DNA from: Hungatella sp.
GTDB lineage: Bacteria > Bacillota > Clostridia > Lachnospirales > Lachnospiraceae
Reading direction: 5' to 3'
Assembly: GCA_022792815.1 (NCBI GenBank)
Contig: JAAWBS010000048.1
Location: forward strand, 68,022 to 129,939
DNA: 61,918 nt
The notes below the pieces were generated by a model. That model searched no databases. It was not told the origin of the DNA and worked only from the letters and a program-made list of their open reading frames with translations. Below are positions 23,565-31,762 of the stretch, piece after piece. Position 1 is the stretch's first letter. Every line of letters starts with the position of its first letter. Made by a program: the position numbers and the translations under genes.

Positions 23565-25325
23565 GTGCATGTATTGGCCCTTATAGGGCCTTTCCCCAAC
23601 CCCCAGTTGAACTGGGGGTTGGGGACTAGAAAAGAACGGTTATGGGTACCGACAGAATTTTGCGCGAGAAATCTTAAATCAGGCGGTATCCTTTTTAAAA
23701 GTATTCCTTTAATTTTGTTTGCAGAATATCAAGCCGATAATGGAACAATATTCGAAATTTTAGATGGTATGCAGAGATTGAATGCTATTTTTGATTTTAT
23801 TGAAAATAAATTTGATTATAATGGGAAATATTTTGATGTAAATCAATTGGCAAGAGCCAAACAATTAAAAGAAGATGGAATAATTGTGATAGAAGAAAAT
23901 GAGGATTTATTAGAAGCAGAGAAATGTGCTAATTTTTTGGATTATCAATTAGCAATAACTTCGTATCAGGCGCTGAATGAAAAAAGTATTATAGAAGTAT
24001 TTGGAAGAATTAATTCTGGTGGAAGACAATTAAGTAATCAAGAAAGAAGACAGGCAGGAGTTACGTCCATATTTTCAGAAATTGTTAGAAATATTGCGTG
24101 CGAGATTAGAGGAGATGCAACAGCAGAGAGTATTTTACTATATAATATGCCGGAGATTAGTATTGGAAGTAATAGAGTAAATGAATTATATGGGTTGCGT
24201 GCAGAGGATACATTTTGGGTTAAACAGGGAATATTAGCTGTCCAGAATTTACGAGATAGTGAAGATGAAGAGATGATTGCAGATATTGTTTTATCTATTT
24301 TGTTCTCAAAGCCATTTGCACGAAGTAAGGAATTATTAGACGAAGCTTATGAGATTAATTCTTCTTTATATACGGATATTGATAATGCTTTGTTTAAATA
24401 TAAAAAAGACAAGTTAATATCAGATGTTAAAAATACATTTTCTGTTCTTAAGAATACTATTGAAAGTGTTAGTAGACAAAGTAATTTTTTGAGAAAGGTT
24501 CTATATCCAGAATCAAGAAGTCCTATAAAAAATGCATTTTATACTTTGTTTATGGCATTTTACAAATTGCTGGTTATAGAACAATTATCTCCGTGTGACA
24601 ATAAGCAATTATTTGATAATTTAATAAATTTGCAATCAAAAATAAAGATGAGTACTCATTATACTAACATAGAGGATAGAAGGAAAAATATAGCATTGAC
24701 AGAAGGGTTGATAAGAAACTGTTTCGTGAAAAAGGAACCATCATCATTGAATCATGGAGCTGGTTTGGCCTTGGATTTTGAGAACTCTATTCATAGATCT
24801 AAAATTGAGACACCAAGATACGAATTTAAACAGGGTGTTTTACGATTGTCTGAGGATAGATCATATGATAAAGAATTAGAAAGCCAAATACTTAATACTA
24901 TATGTGCAATGGCAAATATTGGACCTGATGTAGACGGATATTTATATGTAGGGGTTGCAGACAAAGAAAGTGACGCAAGAAGAATCAAGGCTTTGGATGG
25001 AATTATTCCTGAAAGGATAGCAGAGCATTATGTAGTGGGGGTAGATAGAGAGGCAAAACTGTTATCTATTTCAATAGATGATTATTGTCGTAGAATTATG
25101 GAAATAATTAAAAAGTCACAGTTATCTAATGATCTAAAAATGGCAGTATTGTCAAGATTTGATGTCATAGATTATAAAGGTTTAACTGTCATTAGGATAT
25201 CTGTCCCTAGGCAGGATAAGATATCGTATTGTGGAGAAGATGTCTATATAAGACAATATAATAGCACTATACGAGTGAAAAAAGCTAAAGATATTTTAGC
25301 GGTTAATAAATTGTTTGAGAAATGA
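23565..25325 (+). CDS. DUF262 (GmrS/ParB-like) - AlbA_2 (Schlafen) fusion, N-terminus lost
   Basis: The open frame starts inside IS200 DNA; recognisable sequence starts near 23680 (SIPLILFAEYQ, then EILDGMQRLNAIFDF, the DUF262 iDGxQR motif, and FGRINSGGRQLSNQE). DUF262 spans roughly residues 45-330. The C-terminal part (about 405-580) is an AlbA_2/Schlafen-type domain (TPRYEFKQGVLRLSED, ICAMANIGPDVDGYLYVGVAD, IRISVP, then VYIRQYNSTIRVKK). The usual N-terminal QRxyvW segment is missing, replaced by IS sequence; one base added to TTTTTAAAA (23692-23700) would join another open frame reading FAREILNQAVSFLKS. AT-rich compared with flanks, so acquired. Likely part of a restriction-like defence pair with the next gene; probably inactive here. 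Confidence 0.7.
   Translation: MHVLALIGPFPNPQLNWGLGTRKERLWVPTEFCARNLKSGGILFKSIPLILFAEYQADNGTIFEILDGMQRLNAIFDFIENKFDYNGKYFDVNQLARAKQLKEDGIIVIEENEDLLEAEKCANFLDYQLAITSYQALNEKSIIEVFGRINSGGRQLSNQERRQAGVTSIFSEIVRNIACEIRGDATAESILLYNMPEISIGSNRVNELYGLRAEDTFWVKQGILAVQNLRDSEDEEMIADIVLSILFSKPFARSKELLDEAYEINSSLYTDIDNALFKYKKDKLISDVKNTFSVLKNTIESVSRQSNFLRKVLYPESRSPIKNAFYTLFMAFYKLLVIEQLSPCDNKQLFDNLINLQSKIKMSTHYTNIEDRRKNIALTEGLIRNCFVKKEPSSLNHGAGLALDFENSIHRSKIETPRYEFKQGVLRLSEDRSYDKELESQILNTICAMANIGPDVDGYLYVGVADKESDARRIKALDGIIPERIAEHYVVGVDREAKLLSISIDDYCRRIMEIIKKSQLSNDLKMAVLSRFDVIDYKGLTVIRISVPRQDKISYCGEDVYIRQYNSTIRVKKAKDILAVNKLFEK
23594..23624 (+). repeat. Right-end hairpin of the IS200-type element
   Basis: CCCCAACCCCCAG pairs perfectly with CTGGGGGTTGGGG around TTGAA. 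Two smaller hairpins (CACCCG/CGGGCGTG and GGCCC/GGGCC) precede it. Confidence 0.8.
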
Positions 25326-25376
25326 TTTATACTAAAGAAAAACTAATTTAAGAGGAAAGGGTTAAGAGACTGAGAA

Positions 25377-26417
25377 ATGTCAGGTTTCAACTTAAATGAA
25401 GGGCGATATAGAGATAAAGCAGTTCCTGAGGATGAATTATGGTCTGCTTTCAGTTATGTTTTTTCGTCAAAATCAAAGAAAGATTCTACCTATAAATTTG
25501 GATTTCTAAAATCTATTATCGATAATTTGTATAATGTAGATAGTAATTTAAGACTTACTTTTGATCAGTTGTTCGGAAAGTTTACAGAGATATATTGGAA
25601 TCTTATATTGAAGTATGATCTGCGCCAGAAGGCGGTGACTAATGACAACAGACAGACATATTTGGAACAGATACTTCACAGTTCAGCAGAAAAGTATGAG
25701 ATTCGTGAACCAATACCATACGAGAGCTTAACGAGTCAGATGATGTTGGATATCTCACATCAGGTCAAGATTAAGTGTAAAAGAAATGTTGTCGGTGCGC
25801 TGTTCGAGGACACAAACCGATTGTTTTATTCTTTTTCAAGAAAAGATGAATGGATACAGATAAATCCGAAAATGTATGAATTTATTTGTAAGCATAAAGT
25901 GGTTATTGAAAAATTGAATTATTATGAATGGGCTAGATTTTTAGAAAAAGTAAATGATGAATCCAAGACGGTATATCTTCTGACTAAAATTGACGAGAGT
26001 TCGAAGAGAAATGATTTGTCCGTGTATCGTCAGATTCTGTTTGATGAGTTTGAAAGCAAGAATTGTTTTTATTGTGGAAAAACTGTTACTCCAGATAAAG
26101 TCCATGTTGATCATTTTATTCCATGGTCTTTTATAAAAGATGACAATTTATGGAATCTTGTTCTTGCGTGCCCAACGTGTAATGAAAAGAAAAATGACAA
26201 ACTTCCGGATAATGCATTTCTGGATATTTTGATTGAGAGAAATAACAAAATTGTGGTGAAAAGCAGTAGTACTTATATGAAAAACTATAAGAGCAGAACT
26301 TTAAGTTACATATATGGCTGGGCAAGAATGAACGGATATAACAGGATATGGAAACCATCAGGAATATTGTTAAATACTGAAAAAAGAAGTAACAATGAGA
26401 ATGAAATCACAAGTTGA
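25377..26417 (+). CDS. HNH endonuclease
   Basis: 346 residues. A C-terminal HNH module (about 224-285) shows all ligands: NCFYC zinc knuckle, VDHFIPW (catalytic His pair and Pro), DNLWNLVLACPTCNEKK (Asn and second CxxC). The N-terminal 220 residues are helical and unrecognised, presumably the target-recognition or partner-binding part. It starts 51 bp after the DUF262-AlbA_2 gene, same strand and same AT-rich composition, so the two are probably one operon. DUF262 plus HNH/DUF1524 nuclease pairs occur in modification-dependent restriction (GmrSD type); the separate HNH arrangement with AlbA_2 is not one I recognise. Confidence 0.85.
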   Translation: MSGFNLNEGRYRDKAVPEDELWSAFSYVFSSKSKKDSTYKFGFLKSIIDNLYNVDSNLRLTFDQLFGKFTEIYWNLILKYDLRQKAVTNDNRQTYLEQILHSSAEKYEIREPIPYESLTSQMMLDISHQVKIKCKRNVVGALFEDTNRLFYSFSRKDEWIQINPKMYEFICKHKVVIEKLNYYEWARFLEKVNDESKTVYLLTKIDESSKRNDLSVYRQILFDEFESKNCFYCGKTVTPDKVHVDHFIPWSFIKDDNLWNLVLACPTCNEKKNDKLPDNAFLDILIERNNKIVVKSSSTYMKNYKSRTLSYIYGWARMNGYNRIWKPSGILLNTEKRSNNENEITS

Positions 26418-26440
26418 AAGATAAAAAAAGGAGGTCCCCC

Positions 26441-27613
26441 ATGCCACTAACCACCCCACCCACCCCATTCCCCTCATCCGGCTCCACCTGCCTCTCCATC
26501 GCCCTCATCGGCACCGGCTCCATGGGCCGCCAATATGCTGAGATGCTGATCAAAAACGCTGTCCCTCACATGAAACTGACCACGGTCTGCTGCCGGAGCG
26601 ACCAGGCCCGAACCTGGGCCAGGGAAACCCTGCCGGAGGAAATCGCCGTCTGCTCCACCGCCGAGGAAGTCTACGCATGCCCGGACCGCTATGAGGCGGT
26701 GCTGATCGTGACTCCTCACAGCAGTCACAGTGAGCTGGCAGAAAAGGCCTTTGCCCTGGGAAAGCACGTATTCTGTGACAAACCGTCGGGGATGTCCGTC
26801 CGGGATGCTGAGAAAATGAACCAGGCGGCTGCCAGATGGAACAGAAAATTTGCCATGATGTTCCATCAGAGGCTGTATGCCAGGAACCGGAGGATCAAGG
26901 AGATTCTGGACAGCAAAGAGCTGGGGAAGATTTTGCGGGTTTCCATGAAGAGCACGGAGCCCTACCGGACTTCTGCCTACCACAGTTCCGGCGGCTGGCG
27001 CAGCAGCTGGAACGGGGAAGGCGGAGGCGCCCTGATCAATCAGGGGCAGCACCCGCTGGATCTGTGGCAGTGGTTTTTCGGGATGCCGCAGGAGGTCTAT
27101 GGGGATGTCGCATTTGGCAAGTACAATGATTTTATGGTGGATGATGAGGCCAGGATCCTGATGAGATATGAGAGCGGCATGAGCGGAAGCTTCTTTTTGT
27201 CCACCGGGGAGGCCAGAAGCCAGGAGTCCCTGGAGATCGTAGGGAGCAGGGGAACCCTGTCCGTGGACCGGGACGCAGTCACTCTTTGCCGGTACTCTCA
27301 GGATTCCCTGGAATATGGAAGGGATTCCCGATATTCGACCAGAGAAGGTCTGCGCTTTGAGGAATCTGTGGAGGTTTGTCCCACGAAAAAGGACTATGAG
27401 CAGATGCTGGAGAATTTTGCCATGGCGGTTCTCCAGGGAACCCCTCTCATCGCGCCGGGGGAGGAGGGGTATAAAGCTCTGGAACTGGCCAACAGCGCGT
27501 ATCTGTCTGCCTGGACCAGGCGGCCGATCGTTCTTCCGCTGGATGCCCGGATCTATGAAGAAGAGCTGAGAAAGCGGATGGAGGAGGAGCGGCAGGAGAG
27601 AGGAACCACATAA
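26441..27613 (+). CDS. Gfo/Idh/MocA-family oxidoreductase
   Basis: 390 residues. N-terminal Rossmann fold with IALIGTGSMGRQYAEML (about 24-40), the EKP-like motif present as CDKPSGMSV (about 115), and the C-terminal GFO_IDH_MocA domain (GGGALINQGQHPLDLWQWFFG, with the family's conserved Gln-His-Asp segment). NAD(P)-dependent sugar or inositol dehydrogenase-type chemistry is expected; the substrate is unknown. AAGGAGGT 5 bp before ATG 26441 is decisive over the in-frame TTG at 26414. GC-rich codon use returns here, marking the right border of the AT-rich segment. Confidence 0.92.
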   Translation: MPLTTPPTPFPSSGSTCLSIALIGTGSMGRQYAEMLIKNAVPHMKLTTVCCRSDQARTWARETLPEEIAVCSTAEEVYACPDRYEAVLIVTPHSSHSELAEKAFALGKHVFCDKPSGMSVRDAEKMNQAAARWNRKFAMMFHQRLYARNRRIKEILDSKELGKILRVSMKSTEPYRTSAYHSSGGWRSSWNGEGGGALINQGQHPLDLWQWFFGMPQEVYGDVAFGKYNDFMVDDEARILMRYESGMSGSFFLSTGEARSQESLEIVGSRGTLSVDRDAVTLCRYSQDSLEYGRDSRYSTREGLRFEESVEVCPTKKDYEQMLENFAMAVLQGTPLIAPGEEGYKALELANSAYLSAWTRRPIVLPLDARIYEEELRKRMEEERQERGTT

Positions 27614-27660
27614 AATCGGAAATATAAAGAAGCTGCAGCACAGAGAAGCTGCCATGCAGA

Positions 27661-27713
27661 GAGTCCTCTCCACAGGCCGGGGCGTTTCCTGCCTTTGCCT
27701 GCAAAGAGGACTC
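27661..27713. terminator. Hairpin between convergent genes
   Basis: GAGTCCTCT pairs with AGAGGACTC, extended by CAGGC/GCCTG inside, followed by CTTTCC. It sits between the oxidoreductase and the minus-strand operon ending at 27819. The remaining bases of the 205-bp gap show nothing else. Confidence 0.45.
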
Positions 27714-27818
27714 CTTTCCATACCTTCGTTGTTCCCGGACTCCTCGTCGTTCAACGGCTTCCCCCCTCTTCGCGGAGAAGCCGTCAATCCGGCCCCAACT
27801 CCATGGAGCCGTCCCCGA

Positions 27819-28097
27819 TTACCTGGCCCCGTCCATCCAGGAGCCATATGCCATGCTCTCGATGTAGGACAGAGGCAGACGACGGTATTCTTCCAGGGTA
27901 TTGCACAGGCCCCGGTCATAGCAGACGCACAGCCTCACATTCCCGCCCTGGGGCAGAAAATAAGTATTCACACGGATCTTCTGGCGGGAATCATCGGGGC
28001 TTAAGTACACCAGGTAGGGTTTGCTGCCATAACCGGGTGATTCGGTTATGGATTCCTCTATGACATTGTCAGCGGGAATTTCTATAAAATCTCCCAT
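27819..28097 (-). CDS. Hypothetical 92-residue protein downstream of an EIIC gene
   Basis: Begins MGDFIEIPADNVIEES, with a mixed alpha/beta look and no membrane segment. AGGAAGG precedes its ATG by 6 bp, and it starts 25 bp after the EIIC stop codon, so it is the second gene of that operon. I do not recognise the family. A long antisense frame on the other strand is judged a shadow. Confidence 0.6.
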   Translation of the reverse strand: MGDFIEIPADNVIEESITESPGYGSKPYLVYLSPDDSRQKIRVNTYFLPQGGNVRLCVCYDRGLCNTLEEYRRLPLSYIESMAYGSWMDGAR

Positions 28098-28122
28098 AGT
28101 CTTCCTTCCTCTCCGTTCTGTC

Positions 28123-29145
28123 TCACAGCTCCAACTTCAGATCCCCCTCTTTTATCCATCCCATCTTCCGAAGCACCTCCCCGAAGGCCCAGGTGAGGAC
28201 GGCGGGGAGCACGAAGCAGACCAGAAGGATCCCCATCCACATTGGGAATCCGCCTCCCATGGCGGTGTACACTCCGATGGGACCTACCAGGCCGCAGGTT
28301 CCCATGCCTGCGCCGGTGGGGATGTTCTCCATATGAAATACCATGGTGGCCACAGGGCCGGTGACCATGGAGGCCAGTGTGGGCGGGATCCAGATCCTCG
28401 GATTCTTCACGATGTTGCCCATCTGGAGCATGGAGGTGCCCAGGCCCTGGGCCAGAAGGCCGCCGATGCCGTTTTCCCGGAAGCTTAGGACGGCGAAACC
28501 GATCATCTGGGCACAGCAGCCGGCGGTGGCCGCGCCTCCTGCCAGGCCGTCAAGGCTGAGCATGATGCAGATGGCGGCGCTGCTGATGGGGAGAGTCAGG
28601 GCGATGCCTATGAGGGCGGACACCAGGATCCCCATGAAGAAGGGCTGCATCAGAGTGGTGGTCTTCACCAGGTCGCCGAAGGCGGTCATGAAGGCGGACA
28701 CGCCGGGGCCTGCAAACTGGGCCGTGAACACGCCGGAGATGATGGTGACTCCGGGGGTTGCCAGGATGTCCACCCGGGTCTCCTTGGACACTGCCTTGCC
28801 CAGCTCCACGGCCACGACGGAGGCCACGAACGCACCTACGGGGCCGCCTAAGTCGTTGCCCGCGATGCCCACCGTGGCGGCGGACAGAAGCACCAGCTGA
28901 GGGGCTTTTAAGGCATAGGCGATGGACACGCCCAGGGCCGCGCCGGTGGCTCCCTTGGCGTACTGGGATATGGTGGTGAAGACCTGGATGCCGGATTTCT
29001 CCCCCAGGGTGGCGAAGATGGTGCCGATGAGCAGGGAGGCAAACAGGCCGAAGGCCATAGCTCCCATGGCGTCGATGAAATAAGCTTTGAGAGTGAAATT
29101 GATTTGTTTCCGTTTGAAAAATGCTTTGATGCCTGTTGATTCCAT
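28123..29145 (-). CDS. PTS-type EIIC membrane permease (PTS_EIIC_2 family)
   Basis: 340 residues with about ten hydrophobic segments and Gly/Ala-rich re-entrant stretches (GNDLGGPVGAFVASVVAVEL; GMGTCGLVGPIGVYTAMGGG) typical of the PTS_EIIC_2 family, which usually stands alone without EIIA/EIIB domains. Transport substrate unknown. ATG at 29143-29145 is chosen because GGAGA precedes it and the longer frame has a non-membrane, low-quality N-terminus. First gene of a two-gene operon, with a 178-nt structured leader. Confidence 0.88.
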   Translation of the reverse strand: MESTGIKAFFKRKQINFTLKAYFIDAMGAMAFGLFASLLIGTIFATLGEKSGIQVFTTISQYAKGATGAALGVSIAYALKAPQLVLLSAATVGIAGNDLGGPVGAFVASVVAVELGKAVSKETRVDILATPGVTIISGVFTAQFAGPGVSAFMTAFGDLVKTTTLMQPFFMGILVSALIGIALTLPISSAAICIMLSLDGLAGGAATAGCCAQMIGFAVLSFRENGIGGLLAQGLGTSMLQMGNIVKNPRIWIPPTLASMVTGPVATMVFHMENIPTGAGMGTCGLVGPIGVYTAMGGGFPMWMGILLVCFVLPAVLTWAFGEVLRKMGWIKEGDLKLEL

Positions 29146-29200
29146 TGGAAAGTCTCCTTCTGTGTTCTCGTTAAATTTGATTGGGGCCCGGAGAATATCA

Positions 29201-29218
29201 GGCAGATTGGTATCTGCC
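29201..29218 (-). promoter_or_regulatory. Hairpin in the long leader of the EIIC operon
   Basis: GGCAGAT/ATCTGCC with a 4-nt loop. Two other potential stems lie in the same leader (AAGGCCGG with CCGGGGCCTT near 29285-29318 and TTTGAC with GTCAAA near 29246-29270). Together they suggest a structured 5' UTR, but it fits no riboswitch class I know. Confidence 0.35.
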
Positions 29219-29322
29219 GGATGCCCGTCACAGGCGACACACATTTGACTTCCCAAAGGTCAAAGCAGTTTAAAAGTTTAGGTGAAGGCCCCGGTCTGAC
29301 CATGGAGCCGGCCTTGGGACAT

Positions 29323-29350
29323 AGTGTACCACAGATCTGAAAAATTGCAA
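29323..29350 (-). promoter_or_regulatory. Promoter of the EIIC operon
   Basis: Minus strand TTGCAA (29345-29350), 16-bp spacer, TACACT (complement of 29323-29328), giving a leader of roughly 170 nt. Confidence 0.6.
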
Positions 29351-29481
29351 ATGTATTGATAAAAAAATAACAATATAGAAGGAGGCGCCATTTCCCTGTC
29401 CTGTGAAAAGCAGAGGAGTATTAAAATCAGGTTGTGACCATGGCTTCGATCCTGGTTCGATACCGGTGTCATCATAATTTT

Positions 29482-29510
29482 GTGACAAAATGGAAAACCT
29501 GTGGTATAGT
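29482..29510 (+). promoter_or_regulatory. Probable promoter of hflK-hflC
   Basis: GTGACA at 29482-29487, 17-bp spacer, TATAGT at 29505-29510. The leader to hflK would be about 320 nt and contains a stem TATGGGCA/TGCCCATA (29569-29598) and a tandem repeat. Confidence 0.5.
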
Positions 29511-29568
29511 AGTCGTTATAGTTTATGGTTTTTGGCAGTGTGTTAAGGGTGCGGCTGTGGGTATCCTC

Positions 29569-29598
29569 TATGGGCAGGGGTGTGTCTCCTTGCCCATA
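29569..29598 (+). promoter_or_regulatory. Hairpin in the hflK leader
   Basis: TATGGGCA pairs with TGCCCATA around a 14-nt loop, about 60 nt after the probable transcription start. No T-run follows, so it is not a standard terminator. Confidence 0.35.
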
Positions 29599-29705
29599 AA
29601 GGCAGCAACGATATCGGGACAGGTTACAGCATGTCTGGACATGCATTCCTTCTATCTGCGCGCCCCGCTTGGGGGGATCGTCGGCCCTCATTGCGCAGTG
29701 CAGTT

Positions 29706-29788
29706 CACTGCGTCGCGTTCATTTGGGCTGGCTCTCCCACACACTGCGCCGCGTTCATTTGGAGTGGTTCTCTCACACACTGTGACGC
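29706..29788 (+). repeat. 36-bp tandem repeat, 2.3 copies, upstream of hflK
   Basis: Copies begin CACTGCG at 29706 and 29742, and a third starts CACTGTGACGC at 29778. They share CGCGTTCATTTGG and CTCNCACACACTG cores with a few substitutions. They occupy the untranslated leader just before hflK. Confidence 0.65.
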
Positions 29789-29841
29789 ACAGCTGTCAAA
29801 AAGCAATGTTCAGACACACTTTAGGAGAAATGAGGTGGCAT

Positions 29842-30864
29842 ATGGAGACGATTTATCCGGAGATGGAAGAGAAGATGAGGCAGGCGGTCAAAAGAGCCAG
29901 GCGGACGATCTTGTGGGGAGGCGGGATTGTGGCGGCGCTGGTGTTGGGGCTGGGGTCTTTCTATAACATCGAGGAACAGGAACAGGCGGTGCTGACTACC
30001 TTCGGGGTGGCGGCCAGTGTGACGGAGCCGGGGCTTCATTTTAAGATTCCGCTGATCCAGAGGGTTCAGAAGGTCAACACCACCATCCAGGGATTTGCCC
30101 TGGGATACAACCCTTCTGACAATGGGAGCGTGGTGGAGGACTCCCTGATGATCACCAGGGACTATAATTTTGTCAATGTGGATTTTTTTATCGAGTACAA
30201 GGTGTCAGACCCTGTGAAGGCGGTGTACGCTTCCCAGAACCCGGTGCAGATCCTGGAGAATATCAGCAAGAGCTGTGTCCGCACGGTGATCGGAAGTTAT
30301 GACGTGGACGCGGTGCTGACTACAGGGAAGAATGAGATTCAGTCCAGGGTCCGGGACATGATCATCGCCAAGCTGGAGGAGCACGACGTGGGCCTTCAGG
30401 TGGTCAATGTGACCATTCAGGATTCGGAGCCTCCCACCATGGAGGTGATGGAGGCCTTTAAGGCGGTGGAGACTGCCAAACAGGGCAAGGAGACAGCCAT
30501 CAACAATGCCAACAAGTACCGCAACGAGAAATTGCCCGGGGCGGAGGCGGAGATTGACAAGATCATGCAGGAGGCTCAGGCTCAGAAGACCAGGAGGGTC
30601 AATGAGGCTAACGCCGAGGTGGCCAGGTTCAACGCCATGTATGAGGAGTACGTGAAAAATCCCCAGGTGACCAAGCAGAGGATGTTCTACGAGGCCATGG
30701 AGGATGTGATGCCGGGTCTCAAGGTGATCATCGACGGTACGGACCAGACTCAGACCATATTGCCTTTGGACAGTTTCACCGTCTCATCGGGACAGGGGGA
30801 AAGTTCCGGGACAGGAAATCAGGCCTCCGGGACAAAAGGCGCAGGTCAGGAAGAGGAGGAGTAG
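29842..30864 (+). CDS. hflK: HflK-like SPFH membrane protein
   Basis: 340 residues. One N-terminal membrane helix (about 24-42, TILWGGGIVAALVLGLGSFY), an SPFH/band-7 domain (NIEEQEQAVLTTFGVAASVT, then GLHFKIPLIQRVQKVN) and a long Ala/Glu-rich coiled coil (about 205-275). HflK and HflC form an FtsH-associated cage in proteobacteria. Starts at 29830 or 29842 are both possible; 29842 (METIYPEM) is taken, with GAGGTGG just before it. The start at 29434 would include the tandem repeat and is unlikely. hflC follows 2 bp later. Confidence 0.88.
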   Translation: METIYPEMEEKMRQAVKRARRTILWGGGIVAALVLGLGSFYNIEEQEQAVLTTFGVAASVTEPGLHFKIPLIQRVQKVNTTIQGFALGYNPSDNGSVVEDSLMITRDYNFVNVDFFIEYKVSDPVKAVYASQNPVQILENISKSCVRTVIGSYDVDAVLTTGKNEIQSRVRDMIIAKLEEHDVGLQVVNVTIQDSEPPTMEVMEAFKAVETAKQGKETAINNANKYRNEKLPGAEAEIDKIMQEAQAQKTRRVNEANAEVARFNAMYEEYVKNPQVTKQRMFYEAMEDVMPGLKVIIDGTDQTQTILPLDSFTVSSGQGESSGTGNQASGTKGAGQEEEE

Positions 30865-30866
30865 GG

Positions 30867-31739
30867 ATGAAAAAAACAGCAGGAAAGATATTGGGGACTC
30901 TGTCGGTGCTGGCGCTGATCGTGGCATTAGGCGGCGCTATGGTGGTGACCAGGGAGAATGAATACAAGCTGATTCGGGAGTTTGGCCGGGTCAGCCGGGT
31001 CATCGATCAGGCCGGTCTCAGCTTTAAGATTCCGTTTATTCAGACAGTGGACACTCTTCCCAGGCAGATTCTCCTCTACGATCTGGCGGCATCGGATGTG
31101 ATCACCATGGACAAAAAGACCATGATGAGCGACAGCTATGTGCTGTGGCAGATCACGGATCCTTTAAAGTTTGCCCAGACGCTCAACTCCTCCATCTTGA
31201 ATGCCGAGCGGAGGATAGACACCACGGTGTACAATTCCATCAAAAATGTGATCAGCAGCATGAGTCAGAACGATGTGATCAGCGGCAGGGACGGGGAGTT
31301 GTCAGAAGCCATTATGAACAACATCGGAGACAGCATGGAGCAGTACGGGATCAAGCTTTTGGCGGTGGAGACCAAGCAGTTGGATCTGCCGGCGGACAAC
31401 AAAGCGGCGGTCTATGAGCGGATGATCTCCGAGAGAGACAAGATCGCGGCCACCTATCAGGCAGAGGGCCAGGCGGAGGCCAAGGTGATCCAGAACACCA
31501 CGGACCGGGAGATCGCCATCAACATCTCCAATGCCCAGGCAGAAGCCGCAGCTATCACCGCGGAGGGGGAGGCGGAGTACATGAGGGTTCTGGCGGCCGC
31601 CTACAACACGTCGGAGCGGGCGGAATTTTACGGGTTTATCAGAGCCCTGGATGCGGCCAGAGCCTCCCTGACGGGGAAGGGGAACACGCTGATACTGCCG
31701 GCGGATTCTCCCATGGCAAGCATCTTTATGGGACAATAA
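30867..31739 (+). CDS. hflC: HflC-like SPFH membrane protein
   Basis: 290 residues: N-terminal membrane helix (about 7-25, ILGTLSVLALIVALGGAMVV), band-7 domain (ENEYKLIREFGRVSRVIDQA, GLSFKIPFIQTVDTLPRQ) and a C-terminal coiled coil with the HflC-typical RAEFYGFIRALDAARASL segment. Partner of HflK in the membrane microdomain cage. Start codon ATG 30867 immediately follows the hflK stop, preceded by GGAGGAG. metF starts 23 bp downstream, so read-through into the methionine genes is possible. Confidence 0.9.
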   Translation: MKKTAGKILGTLSVLALIVALGGAMVVTRENEYKLIREFGRVSRVIDQAGLSFKIPFIQTVDTLPRQILLYDLAASDVITMDKKTMMSDSYVLWQITDPLKFAQTLNSSILNAERRIDTTVYNSIKNVISSMSQNDVISGRDGELSEAIMNNIGDSMEQYGIKLLAVETKQLDLPADNKAAVYERMISERDKIAATYQAEGQAEAKVIQNTTDREIAINISNAQAEAAAITAEGEAEYMRVLAAAYNTSERAEFYGFIRALDAARASLTGKGNTLILPADSPMASIFMGQ

Positions 31740-31762
31740 CGATGGGGCAGGGGGAGAACAAG

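Larger units (their letters stand above)
22966..23632 (+). mobile_element. IS200-type insertion sequence (defective)
   Basis: A single Y1 transposase relic framed by subterminal hairpins instead of terminal inverted repeats, as in IS200/IS605. Left-end hairpin CTCAGC-TAT-GCTGGAG lies near 22984-22999; a tnpA leader hairpin pairs CTCCTATC (23042) with GATAGGAG (23085), hiding the ribosome site; a right-end hairpin is at 23594-23624. Exact ends are estimates. Broken genes on both sides indicate it marks a rearrangement joint. Confidence 0.75.

Noticed and set aside
26474..27919. Long minus-strand frame (481 codons) opposite the Gfo/Idh/MocA gene
   Set aside because: Pro/Arg/Gly/His-rich shadow of a clearly conserved oxidoreductase.
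29434..29841. N-terminal extension of HflK from 29434
   Set aside because: The extension reads through the leader hairpin and tandem repeats and lacks the normal HflK start; a start near 29830-29842 fits the family.
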